64,000 bases of DNA from contig JAIPJT010000004.1 in NCBI GenBank assembly GCA_021733985.1, positions 1 through 64,000 of the forward strand. The letters run 5' to 3'. Of the stretch, positions 9,639-20,200 are shown piece by piece. Under the pieces are notes generated by a model that was not told where the DNA came from, did no database searches, and saw nothing but the letters and a program-made list of their open reading frames with translations. Source of the stretch: Victivallales bacterium. GTDB taxonomy: Bacteria > Verrucomicrobiota > Lentisphaeria > Victivallales > GWF2-38-69. The translations under genes and the position numbers were made by a program. Within the stretch, counting starts at the first letter, position 1, and every line of letters begins with the position of its first letter.

Positions 9639-10297
9639 AAATGCTACCCCTTGAACCTCCTTGATATTTTAAATTATATCACTGCATGCACCTGCTATGA
9701 AAAAGACAAAATTTACAGCCTTAAGTGAACTAAGGAGAGATAAACCTTTTCCATGCAACATCTGAATATAACTAAAGTAATATAAATTCTTATCAGGAAG
9801 CATTCAAGAGCAATGAATAAAAAAACAATCTATAAAAGGATAAGGTGCCAAATGAATATGAACAGTGGACAGAGCAGAGCTTTGGCTGAAGAACATTTAA
9901 ACACAAATTATGCATATGAACTTTACAAAGTTTTAAAGTAATTTATTTTTATAGATTCCCAACTGTTTGCATTTTGCTGCTCTGCAGCCACAGCACACTC
10001 GTATCAGCATAATCCGGGTTAAACTTAATAAATGATGATTTAAAAGCTTTTAACTTCTGTAAGATATGATATTTTAAAAGGTAAAATCAATATAATTAAG
10101 CATATGTTAAAAAAATACTTGTAAAATCAAGTTTTTATTATAAATTTTTGATTCAAATCGTTATTTTATACTGTATATATTACATGTTTTTCTAACTGCC
10201 TTCAGAAGAACATTTTTCAATAATATTGCATAAAATCAACGGTTTATATTGGGAATATAATTAAAAATTTAAACTATATTAATTTAGAGGACATATA

Positions 10298-10567
10298 ATG
10301 GAAACAGAACACAAACAGGATATTATAAAGAAATTCGCTACAAAAGAAGGTGATACCGGCTCAACTGAAGTACAGGTTGCTGTATTGACTGAAGATATTA
10401 AAAATCTTACAGAACATTTAAGGTCTAATAAGAAAGACCACAGCACTCGTCGCGGCCTTCTTGCAAAGGTTACCAGAAGGCGTAAACTTTTAGCTTATTT
10501 AAAAAGAAAAAATCATGAGAGTTACCTGAATCTTCTTAAAGAATTAGGAATCCGCCATCGCGGATAA
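10298..10567 (+). CDS. rpsO: 30S ribosomal protein S15
   Basis: 89 aa; '[55 protein letters not shown]'. Confidence 0.98.
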   Translation: METEHKQDIIKKFATKEGDTGSTEVQVAVLTEDIKNLTEHLRSNKKDHSTRRGLLAKVTRRRKLLAYLKRKNHESYLNLLKELGIRHRG

Positions 10568-10579
10568 AAAAGTTAATAT

Positions 10580-10620
10580 ATTGGGGGGTATAAGATATCT
10601 TCTTAATATACACCTCCAAT
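10580..10620 (+). terminator. Stem-loop downstream of rpsO (attggggggtata ... tatacacctccaat)
   Basis: Imperfect 13/14-nt inverted repeat; no strong T-run follows. Confidence 0.5.
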
Positions 10621-10705
10621 TTGCAGTATTATAAAGTTGTTTTATCGGAAAGAAAAGTCTTTTGACTACTAAATAATAAATTATACATATTATATGTATT
10701 TTATT

Positions 10706-10772
10706 GTGGAATCCGTGCCGATATCAGTTTCTTTTTGTATTGGGAAAAAAGGTATTGATATCGCGGTTCCAC
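10706..10772 (+). promoter_or_regulatory. Long stem-loop in the pnp leader, candidate RNase III/PNPase autoregulatory structure
   Basis: gtggaatccgtgccgatatca (10706-10726) pairs with tgatatcgcggttccac (10756-10772), inner cttttt/aaaaag. Confidence 0.6.
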
Positions 10773-10888
10773 TAGGAAAAGCCTGTCTCTAAAATTCTTT
10801 CCTGTATGAAATCTTCTACATACGCTGCAAAAGAAGAAATAAGAAAACATTATTTATGTTTGAAATACATTAAAACAAAGAGGAAAAA

Positions 10889-12997
10889 ATGACAGAAAAA
10901 AGTGTAAGTTTTGGAATTGGGAAAAATCGTGAAATTACTGTGTCTACCGGTAAATTAGCCGGTTTGGCAAATGGTTCATGTACTGTAAGAATGGGTGACA
11001 CAATTGTTTTTACCGCAGCATGTTCAGGTCCGGCTAGAGAGGGAGCGGATTTTTTTCCGTTACAGGTCGATTATAGAGAAAAATTCAGTGCGTCCGGCCT
11101 TTTCCCGGGTGGATATATAAAAAGAGAAGGAAGGCCCAGTGACAAAGAAATCCTTATTTGCAGAATGGCTGACAGGCCTATAAGACCGCTTTTCCCGAAA
11201 GGTTTTTTTAATGAAGTCCAGGTACAGTCCATGCTGTTAAGCTGTGACCAGTCAAATGAACCGGATGTATTGAGTATGCTCGGTGCATCTGTAGCATTAA
11301 CTTTATCCGATATGCCGTTCCATGGGCCAATCGGTGCAGTGAGGGTTGGACTTATTGATGGAGAATTTATACCAAATCCGACTAATGAAGAAATGGAAAA
11401 GAGTTCATTAGATCTTATATATGCAGGATTGGCTGATAAAGTAATAATGATAGAAGGGGATGCTGATGAGCTGTCAGAAGAGCAGTTGAAAGAGGCTCTG
11501 GAAACAGCTAATGAAGCTGTAAAAAAACAGATTGCCGCACAGGAAGAACTGGCTGAAAGAGCGGGAAAGGAAAAAATTGAACCGGAGTTAAATTTAGTTC
11601 CTGAAGTTATAGAAGCCGATGTAGATGAATTTTGCAGCGGGAAAATCGAAGAGGCATGTTTTATACCTGAAAAGGAAGCAAGAGGCAATGCACTTAATGC
11701 TGTTTATGATGAACTTGAAAAAGAACTTTGTGAAAAGTATTCAGCCAAGTATGAAGAGAAAGACCTTATATTTAAACTTAAAATTGCTTTTGATGAAAAA
11801 GTAAAAAAAACAGTTCGTCTTGCTATCCTGAAAGAAGGAAAGAGGTCTGACGGCAGAAAAGCTGATGAGGTCAGGACTTTAAATGCTGAAGTTGGCTACC
11901 TCCCGAGAACACACGGTTCTGCAATATTTTCAAGAGGCGAAACGCAGGCTTTAGTTTTAACTACTCTCGGTTCTTCTAAAGATGTGCAGATACATGATTC
12001 AATAACAACCGAAGATAAATCTGTGAAAAAGAAATTTTATCTTCACTATAATTTCCCTAATTACAGTGTCGGTGAAGTTGGAAGAATAACAGGTCCGGGC
12101 AGACGCGAAATAGGCCACGGTAACCTTGCTGAACGTTCTCTGGCAAAAGTAATGCCCGAGGAGTATCAGTACACTGTTAGATGTGTCTCTGAAATTATGT
12201 CATCAAACGGTTCTACCTCTATGGCCAGCGTATGCGGCGGTTCACTGGCTCTTATGGATGCCGGTGTACCAATAAAAAATGCTGTAGCCGGAATTTCGTG
12301 CGGGTTGGTTAAAGAAGGCGATGAAACTGTCCTTCTTACAGATATACTTGGTTCGGAAGACCATTTCGGTGATATGGATTTTAAAGTTACAGGTTCTAAA
12401 GAGGGAATTACAGCATTCCAGCTTGATCTGAAACTTGACGGTATTTCAATAGATATGCTGTATGAGGCTATGTTAAGAAATAAAACTGCAAGGATGCAGA
12501 TACTGGAAGTAATGAATGGCTGTATTGCCGAGCCGAGAAGCGATATAAGTCCTTATGCTCCGAGAATTGAAGATGTAAAGATTAAATCTGAAAAAATTGG
12601 TGCTCTTATTGGCCCGGGCGGAAAAGTTATTAAAGAAATCTGTGAAACAACAGGTGCGGAGATAGATATCGAAGATGATGGAACCGTTCATATCTTTGCT
12701 AAAGACAAGGATAACATGAATGAAGTTAAAGATATGATCGATGGAGTTATCGGCGATCCTGAGATTGGTAAAATATACAGAGGAACTGTTGTGGCAGTTA
12801 AAGATTTCGGTGCTTTTGTTGAATTCCTACCCGGCAAAGAAGGTTTTGTCCATATTTCAGAACTTGCAAATTACAGAGTTCCAAGTGTTGCCGATATCTG
12901 TAAAGCTGGCGACAAAATGTCTGTTAAAGTTACCGGCGTTGATGGACGCGGCAGAGTTCGCTTAAGCAGAAAAGATGCTCTGGCAGAACTCGACTGA
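10889..12997 (+). CDS. pnp: Polyribonucleotide nucleotidyltransferase
   Basis: RNase PH x2, KH '[31 protein letters not shown]' and S1 '[28 protein letters not shown]' domains. Confidence 0.98.
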   Translation: MTEKSVSFGIGKNREITVSTGKLAGLANGSCTVRMGDTIVFTAACSGPAREGADFFPLQVDYREKFSASGLFPGGYIKREGRPSDKEILICRMADRPIRPLFPKGFFNEVQVQSMLLSCDQSNEPDVLSMLGASVALTLSDMPFHGPIGAVRVGLIDGEFIPNPTNEEMEKSSLDLIYAGLADKVIMIEGDADELSEEQLKEALETANEAVKKQIAAQEELAERAGKEKIEPELNLVPEVIEADVDEFCSGKIEEACFIPEKEARGNALNAVYDELEKELCEKYSAKYEEKDLIFKLKIAFDEKVKKTVRLAILKEGKRSDGRKADEVRTLNAEVGYLPRTHGSAIFSRGETQALVLTTLGSSKDVQIHDSITTEDKSVKKKFYLHYNFPNYSVGEVGRITGPGRREIGHGNLAERSLAKVMPEEYQYTVRCVSEIMSSNGSTSMASVCGGSLALMDAGVPIKNAVAGISCGLVKEGDETVLLTDILGSEDHFGDMDFKVTGSKEGITAFQLDLKLDGISIDMLYEAMLRNKTARMQILEVMNGCIAEPRSDISPYAPRIEDVKIKSEKIGALIGPGGKVIKEICETTGAEIDIEDDGTVHIFAKDKDNMNEVKDMIDGVIGDPEIGKIYRGTVVAVKDFGAFVEFLPGKEGFVHISELANYRVPSVADICKAGDKMSVKVTGVDGRGRVRLSRKDALAELD

Positions 12998-13037
12998 ACA
13001 GAATAACCTTACAAACATTGATATGTTACGGGGTCTA

Positions 13038-13055
13038 AGCCTTCGCACGAAGGCT
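13038..13055. terminator. Perfect hairpin downstream of pnp (agccttcg-ca-cgaaggct), flanked by gggg/cccc
   Basis: Read directly; no strong T-run follows. Confidence 0.45.
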
Positions 13056-13092
13056 GCCCCAATGTTTTGCCCGGATTATGCAATTAATTATT

Positions 13093-13554
13093 CAGTGTTG
13101 CCGGTAGCTGCAAGGCACCAAAACGCAGCTTTTGTAACTAATGCATCAATGTCATTGAATTAAGGCAAAATTATTGGTTTTGCTTTTTTACGGAACGATC
13201 AGTCTTCGCTGGAAGCTACACCAAGACACAGGAGGACTGGTTCCCTCCACCACGCATTCTGTATTTTGTGAAGGGAATCAATCCCTTGATTCCGAGTATA
13301 GAATCCTTAATTCAACGGCATTGACTAATGCATATCAGTCATGCGACGGTACTTGAATTGCTTTTAACCTAAATAATGCAGCTGATTTTGAAGCTGAAGC
13401 TGAGACCTGTCCTCAGAAGCCTTGGCGTAGGAGGAGGCAGCAAAGCGAAGCTGTACTTCGTAATGCATACCAGTTAACCACGGCGGGAGCAGGTAATTTA
13501 GTTTAGTACCGCTCAAGGTACTATACAGGGCAGAGATTTCAGTAGTCCTTACCT
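13093..13554. repeat. Composite intergenic repeat region sharing segments with 9968-10020, 15267-15300, 23171-23276 and 3865-3884
   Basis: For example 13331-13355 vs reverse complement of 23206-23230 (23/25 identical); 13480-13492 vs reverse complement of 23171-23183 (13/13). Confidence 0.7.
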
Positions 13555-13761
13555 GGTTAATATATTTGAGTCCATCTCAAAAAGAGAAGGGCGAAAATAA
13601 TAATCGCGCCGGAAAACAAACCTAAAGCATTGAACTCCTACAGCAGCTATCATAACTGTATATATTTTTTTAAAAATATAAATGATCAATTTTAATCTTA
13701 TTTCAGATAAAACCTTCACTTTTTTGGAGTTTAATGCAGGTTTATTGTATATGGAAAAAGG

Positions 13762-14958
13762 TTAGTCGTTCAGCACTTCTGTAAATGCTTTACAGACATA
13801 ATCTATATTATTTCCATTTAGCCCGGCAAGGTTGATTCTTCCTGAATTAACGAAATAAATAGAATATTTTTCCCTTAATTCAATTACCTTGTCCTTTGTG
13901 AGGCCGGTGTACGAAAACATACCGTGCTGTTTCTTAATAAAATCGAAGTTCTTTTTGCAGCCCTGTACTTTAAGATTTTCCACAAAAATATTACGATAAG
14001 AATTAATTCTGTCACGCATTTCTTTTACTTCATCCTCCCAAACAGTTCTCAGGTCCGGAGTAGATAGGATTGTAGTCACTATTGATGAACCGTGGGAAGG
14101 AGGATTAGAGTAGTTTGTTCTTGCACATATTTTTAGTTGACTCAATACTTTTGCGGCTTCTTTCTGTTTTGGAGTTACAATAGATAACGCTCCAATTCTC
14201 TCATTATATAAACCAAAGTTTTTAGAAAATGAATTTGAAACCAGAAATGATTTAACTTTTTCCGCAAAGGTCCTAATTCCAACTGCATCTTCTTTCAGGC
14301 CATTCCCGAAGCCTTGATAAGCAAAATCGAAAAACGGTATAAAGGATTTTTTCAGAGAAAGAGATGCAAGTTTTTTCCATTGTTCCGGTGATATATCCAC
14401 TCCTGTCGGATTATGACAGCAAGCGTGAAAGAGTACAAGATCATTTCCTGGAATTTCGGACAGAGTTTTGTACATCCCGTCAAAATCAAGACCGTTTGTT
14501 TTCGGGTTATAATACGGATAAGTCCTTGTTTCCAAGCCTGCAGAATTAAATACTTTTTTATGGTTGGCCCAGGTTGGATCACTGATCCATACTTTTGTTC
14601 CTGGATAAAACTTTTTAATGAAATCAGCTGCTAATTTTATCCCTCCAGTACCGCCCGGTGCCTGAATAGTAGCTGCCCTGCCTGAATTCACTATTTCACT
14701 GTTTGCTCCGAATACCAGCTTCTGAACAACTTTTTTATATGACGGTTTGCCGTCTATCGGCAGGTAAGATTTTGTCTTTTCTTCCTCAAGATTTATTCTT
14801 TCAGCTGCTTTAACACTGTTTAAGATAGGAGTTTTTCCTTCTTCATTTTTGTATACCCCAACTCCAAGATTTACTTTATTTGCTTTTTTATCCAGGTTAA
14901 ACGCCTCATTTAAGCCCAAAATAGGATCTGCCGGTGCCATTTCAATTGTTTCAAACAT
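13762..14958 (-). CDS. aspC: Aspartate/aromatic amino acid aminotransferase (class I)
   Basis: 'ADPILGLNEAFNLDKKANKVNLGVGVYKNEEGKTP', 'HACCHNPTGVD', 'SNSFSKNFGLYNERIGAL'. Confidence 0.93.
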   Translation of the reverse strand: MFETIEMAPADPILGLNEAFNLDKKANKVNLGVGVYKNEEGKTPILNSVKAAERINLEEEKTKSYLPIDGKPSYKKVVQKLVFGANSEIVNSGRAATIQAPGGTGGIKLAADFIKKFYPGTKVWISDPTWANHKKVFNSAGLETRTYPYYNPKTNGLDFDGMYKTLSEIPGNDLVLFHACCHNPTGVDISPEQWKKLASLSLKKSFIPFFDFAYQGFGNGLKEDAVGIRTFAEKVKSFLVSNSFSKNFGLYNERIGALSIVTPKQKEAAKVLSQLKICARTNYSNPPSHGSSIVTTILSTPDLRTVWEDEVKEMRDRINSYRNIFVENLKVQGCKKNFDFIKKQHGMFSYTGLTKDKVIELREKYSIYFVNSGRINLAGLNGNNIDYVCKAFTEVLND

Positions 14959-15444
14959 GATATTTGTCCTTTCGAACTAATAATAATTTAGCTAAGAAAA
15001 TAGTTTAGACAATTAATCAAAACTATATCAATATTCAATTTATTCAAGAAAAAAATTATAAAATTTATTAATTTGATGTTACACGATGAAGCTTCATACA
15101 TTGAGTCTCTATTCTCCCCTGAAACAAGAATTATTATATCAGGGTAAAATTACTATTAAATAGAAAATATAAAATATTTAGTTAACGATGCTGTATTTTG
15201 GCGCACTAAGCCGTCGCCCCGCAGTCGTGGGGGGCTATGGCTCACCCTGCTTCGTACCGTATAAGCACTACGCAGGGCAGGCAGTTTTTTAGTCTTAACT
15301 ATTATCGAGTACTACGGCGAAAGATCGTGCCCTACCGGTTTGTTTCAATAGGATAGAAATTTCGCGAACGAAGATAAACGCTAATGAGGTATTTTTATTT
15401 TTACTAATCAGCACAGTTCATCGTGCATTGAAATTACTTTGTGT

Positions 15445-16791
15445 TTACAGGTTCGGAATCGTCCTGGGTATAATGCATTTACTGCATTGCATATCAAGTT
15501 TTTCGCAGTAATTTTTACATAGGTGGATGACTCCCTGCTGGGATGCTGTACATGAGATTACTTTCTTAGAGCGTTCCCCGGGTATTAACCATCGCTGGGT
15601 AGACATCTTTAAAATTATGTTATCTTGGGCCGGTGGAAGCTTTAAGAAAAGATTTATGACTTTGTTTACAATTTTTTGATTTTTATTGATTTTTCCATAA
15701 CCATAGATAGTTGGCAGTATGATGTTAATGATAATATCCAGAGATCTGGAATGTCCAAGTACGGCTGATTTACTGGTTGGCTTTGTTGAAAAACCTGAAT
15801 ATTTATCCCATAAACTGTTACTGCATAAAAAAAATTGTTCAAATTCTCTGTAGGAGGAATTTGGTTTCAGGCTGTTAAAGGTGTTTAAAATACAGCCGAA
15901 TGGGTCGTCGAGACTAATTCTGTTCAGCAGTACTGTAAGAGCCGCTATACGTTTACAGGGATGATTCTGAGGTCTGACGCCGCATAAATTCCATTTTATA
16001 GCTTTATGTTTCTTCTGTCTTAACTTCCACCAGTGTTTCCAGGTTTTTTTAATAAACTCCTGCATTTCAGGTTCAAAATTATTGAGTGATCTACTCGGTA
16101 GAAGTCCTGACTCTCCCCATAAAATAGAATTAACCTCGCTTTTTGTTAAAGTATTAAGGTCATACTCAGAAAATCTTCGGTATAATTCCTTGAACTGTTC
16201 TTTATTTTTTTTGTAACCAAGAGATTCGAATAATGCTGTCTGTATTGTTTTATCGGCTCCGTTCCTGAGTACATTGTCTGCTGCTTCCCGGGACTTCAGT
16301 TTTAAACGTTCTAATCCGGCTGAAATAAAAATTCTATTCAGTTTTCTGTCCGGGATATCTTTGAAAAATTTACTGCAGTAGCCTTTTGGAAATTTGTTTC
16401 TAAGTGCTGAATTAAATTCTTTTATTATTCCGTTCTCAATGACTATTGTCGGCATTTGCAATGTATGGCTGTCGGTTTTTTCGTGTACAATATGCAGTAT
16501 TACATTGGAATAACGAGGATCTTTATTGTGTCCATGGTTAATCCAGCCATTTTCCGATAGGTGAATTTCAATGTCACCGAAATGTTTTGTCCCGTTTATT
16601 TCAACGACAGCATTTTTAAAGTCCGGTCCTTCTTCGTTATTCCATGTTCCAGGACTTACAATATTTATTACTTTATTGCATATTGACCTGAAAACTGTAT
16701 TTGATTTTATACAGCTCCAAAAATGTTGTAATTGATATTCTTTAATATCTTCAGATAGAATAAAAAAGCAGTTATTTTTCATAAAACACAT
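15445..16791 (-). CDS. DUF2851 family protein
   Basis: 'VNIVSPGTWNNEEGPDFKNAVVEINGTKHFGDIEIHLSENGWINHGHNKDPRYSNVILHIV', characteristic DUF2851 N-terminal region. Confidence 0.8.
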   Translation of the reverse strand: MCFMKNNCFFILSEDIKEYQLQHFWSCIKSNTVFRSICNKVINIVSPGTWNNEEGPDFKNAVVEINGTKHFGDIEIHLSENGWINHGHNKDPRYSNVILHIVHEKTDSHTLQMPTIVIENGIIKEFNSALRNKFPKGYCSKFFKDIPDRKLNRIFISAGLERLKLKSREAADNVLRNGADKTIQTALFESLGYKKNKEQFKELYRRFSEYDLNTLTKSEVNSILWGESGLLPSRSLNNFEPEMQEFIKKTWKHWWKLRQKKHKAIKWNLCGVRPQNHPCKRIAALTVLLNRISLDDPFGCILNTFNSLKPNSSYREFEQFFLCSNSLWDKYSGFSTKPTSKSAVLGHSRSLDIIINIILPTIYGYGKINKNQKIVNKVINLFLKLPPAQDNIILKMSTQRWLIPGERSKKVISCTASQQGVIHLCKNYCEKLDMQCSKCIIPRTIPNL

Positions 16792-17091
16792 TTCCGTAAA
16801 ACTTAATTATTAAAAATATTTTGTTATGGTTAAAAGTCAAACAGAAACTGGAAGAATTAATTTCTATTATCTTCAGCATAGAAACAGCAGAGGAATGTCA
16901 AGTCCTGATTATAATTTGACACTTTTTTTTATTGGATATTCAAAATAAAAAAAATTAAAATCAGCGCGTTGATTTAGCTCATTAGAGGGAAACCAGAAAC
17001 TTTAGGTATATATTCGGGGTGTTTTCTTAATCCGTTAATGAAGTTATATTTGAGAGGCATATCGAGTACAGTATGCCGTTTACTTAAAAGA

Positions 17092-17159
17092 GCTGTATCA
17101 AAGTGATGTAAAGCCGGCAATTTGTGTGAAGATAGAAAGCAATGACACTTTGATACAGC
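17092..17159. repeat. 14-bp perfect inverted repeat (gctgtatcaaagtg / cactttgatacagc), 40-nt spacer
   Basis: Arms at 17092-17105 and 17146-17159, immediately 3' of the chitinase gene. Confidence 0.85.
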
Positions 17160-17223
17160 CCCAAAAAAGGGAGATAATTTATTTTAAGAAATTAAACCTA
17201 AATCAAGGAGTTAGGTTATATTT

Positions 17224-20200
17224 TTACAAATATGACGCTTTCCCATCGGATTCGAATGTGTGATGGATTATATCCAGAAGCGGAGTTGACACATTCGAGC
17301 AGTATGGAAGTTTTTTTGCATAAGTTTTTTCAACTTTGCCTGCATCCCAGTCGCCGAATACCTGCCAGATTATAACACCGCCCGCATTGTGATCCATTAC
17401 GTAATCAGCTTTACACTGGATGGAGTTTTCATCGTCATAACTTAAGAAATAGTTATCCTTAGTGAGATACGGAACTTTTGCCGTATCATCCCAGTGATAA
17501 GTCCATCCCTGTTTATTCTGCATTATGTAACCGTAATTAGGAGTTCCTTCAAAAGCACTCCAGTTTGCAAAATCGGATGCAGTCATTACCGGTCCGTCGG
17601 CACCGAAAACTCTCTGGGTTTTTACTGTTGGAGCACCTAAATCACCCTGACCGTCTGTGACTACGCCTCTGCCGTAGAAGCCGAGCCCCATATTGATTTT
17701 GTTAGCCGGTACATGTTTTTCCTGTGTAAGGAACTTAAATGTTTTGTCCCAGCATAAACCTGAACCGTACAGAGGTGAATGATGTCCTGCATTTTTTGAC
17801 CAGCCGCCGTTCATGTCATATGTCATCATATTGAAATAATCCATATACCGGTTAAGTTCTGACCAGTTGAAGCCTTCAAGCCTTTCCGGAACACAGCTGA
17901 ATGCAGCAGTCAATATTTTATTCGGGCCAATTGTATTCCTGATATCACGCATCAGTTTGGTAAAATTGGCGTAATCAGCTTCAGAACCTGTATAGTTCAT
18001 TCCGGGGAAAGGACCCGGAAATTCCCAGTCTATATCTATTCCGTCAAATCCCATATCAATCAGGGTTCTGCAGTCTTCAAGGAATCTTGCTTTTTTTACA
18101 GGATCGGCTGCCATTTCAGGGATGTGTTTGCACATGCTCCAGCCGCCGATTGTGGCTATAAGTTTAACATTATTTTCATGGCAGAGCTGTATTAAACCTT
18201 TAGCGCCGCCTTCTTTGTGCATAGGTATAGGCATTTTGCCGGATAAGCCGGTTTTTGTATTGTACCAGGAATTGCCGTCTACAACGAAACCTTTTGCTTT
18301 GGCTTCCTGAGTATTTTCCCAGAGAAGGTCTAATTCACCGTAAAGTAACCAATAATCCCAGCTGCTGTAAACATCTCCGTGTAGTATTTGTGCCGGTTCC
18401 TGGACTTCGCCTTCTTTATAGATATTCTTGTTTCTGTAATCTCCGCTGTGCAGAGAACCGTCCTTAGCGACGCCGAAGAAAGAGAAATTAAGTATTGTAT
18501 ACTTTGAATAATCTACATTGAGCTGATTACAGGTGCCTTTTGCCGGGTATCCGTGTTTTGTGCCTTTCCAGGCATCCCACTGCGTAAAGTATCCGACAAC
18601 CTGCTTTCTTTCTACAGAGGGGTCATAAGCCTGTATTGCGACATCTACTGATTTTTCCGTAACGGCACCTAAGTTATCTATTGCAGTTGCTGTGACAGTG
18701 TATGACCTGAATCCAGACGGTGTCCAGTCTGCGGTGGAGCCGACAAAGGTTTTGCCGTCAACATCTATAACAACACTTTTTACTTTTCCGTCAGGATCAT
18801 CAGCTGAAACGGAGATATGTACAGGGGACAGTGTTTCCTGTCTTATTACTTCATTGTTGTAAGGTGTGTTAAAACTTACGTTCGGATGGAGGTTGTCTCC
18901 GCCTGACCCGCCTGAATCTTTTTCTATTGTAACTGTAATTGCTCTGACTGTTTCAGCTCCTTTGTTGTCAAGAGCTTTTGCTGTAACATTATATGTACCG
19001 AAATCGGATGGAGTCCATTCAGCGGAAATTCCGTTATATGTATGTCCGTCTACGGATATAGAGCTTTCCACTACTGTGCCGTCGCTGTCACTTACGTTTA
19101 TTGCTATGTTCACAGGAGAAAGTGTATTCTGTTCAATAACGGCACTATTTGCAGGTGTAGTGAAATTTACAGTTGGTTTCAGGTTTATGTCAGAACCGGA
19201 ACCGATGACATCAGCAACAGCTCTACCTGTAGCCCATTTCGGATGCGAATATCCGGGTGAGAGATCGCCGTCCGCAATATTCATTGCATCCCAGTCAACG
19301 CTCCAGTTCATAAATCCTGAGACAGGGCTGTTCTGGGCAGTCATTTTGTCCCATGTGCTTTTTATCAGCTCTGGAGTTGCTATATAACTCATTTTTCCGC
19401 CTGCAGCGCCTTCTGTTGCCGGGATACCCAGACAGAGTTTGTCGGCGGGAATAAATACCCCTTTACTTCCGTTGGCTTTATAACCTTTATTTGTAGAGAT
19501 ACCCCATGACATAGCGGCGAGGAAGTTATCCATACCGTTTGCCGGAGATACTTTGCTTCCGTCAGCACCGGTTATACCGTTTGCAGGGCCCTGATTATAG
19601 GTTTGAGGCCAAATATAGTTAAAATTGTCAATTCCTATATCGCTTATAAGTTTTTTGAAGAAGACACCTTCCATTGAATGTGAAGCCCATTTACCTGAAC
19701 CGTATGTATAAGGGATTATATATCCCCATTCAGGCGCTGCTGTCAGCCAGAAATCCTTACCCTGATTCCTGTAATGGTTTATAACTTCTTTGACGGCCTT
19801 GCTTAAGAGTTCCGGATTGATTGTTGAAAGTGAATTGTGTTCAAGGTCAAGGTCAATACCTTCGAATCCGTATTCATCTATGATTTTTTCAGCCTGGCTG
19901 ACAAAAAAGTCAACATCTTCATTGCTGGACATTTTCATATCGAAAAACTGCCCTCCTAAAGATACAATAACCTTACGTCCCTGAGCTTTAGTTTTTTCTA
20001 TGAAAGATTTAACCTGTTCAGGAGTATAAGTTGACGGAGCGGTTGAACCCGGATCTTTGAATGCAAGCGTGTAGTTGCCGTCAGTATCAGTAACAATAAA
20101 TGCAGTTATTATAACGTTATAAGACGGATCAATTTTATCCATTTCGACAGGTTTGGATTTAATCTGTTTTCCATCAACATTGTATGAAGTATTACCACCC

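Noticed and set aside
11071-11688. 205-aa minus-strand ORF inside pnp
   Set aside because: Antisense to an unambiguous pnp frame; Ser/Pro-rich composition typical of a shadow ORF.
12741-13356. Small plus-strand ORFs 12741-12965, 12975-13163 and 13174-13356
   Set aside because: The first is out of frame inside pnp; the others cover hairpins and dispersed repeat segments and have no protein-like features.
18866-19387. 173-aa plus-strand ORF inside the chitinase
   Set aside because: Shadow of the chitinase Ig-like region, no supporting signal.
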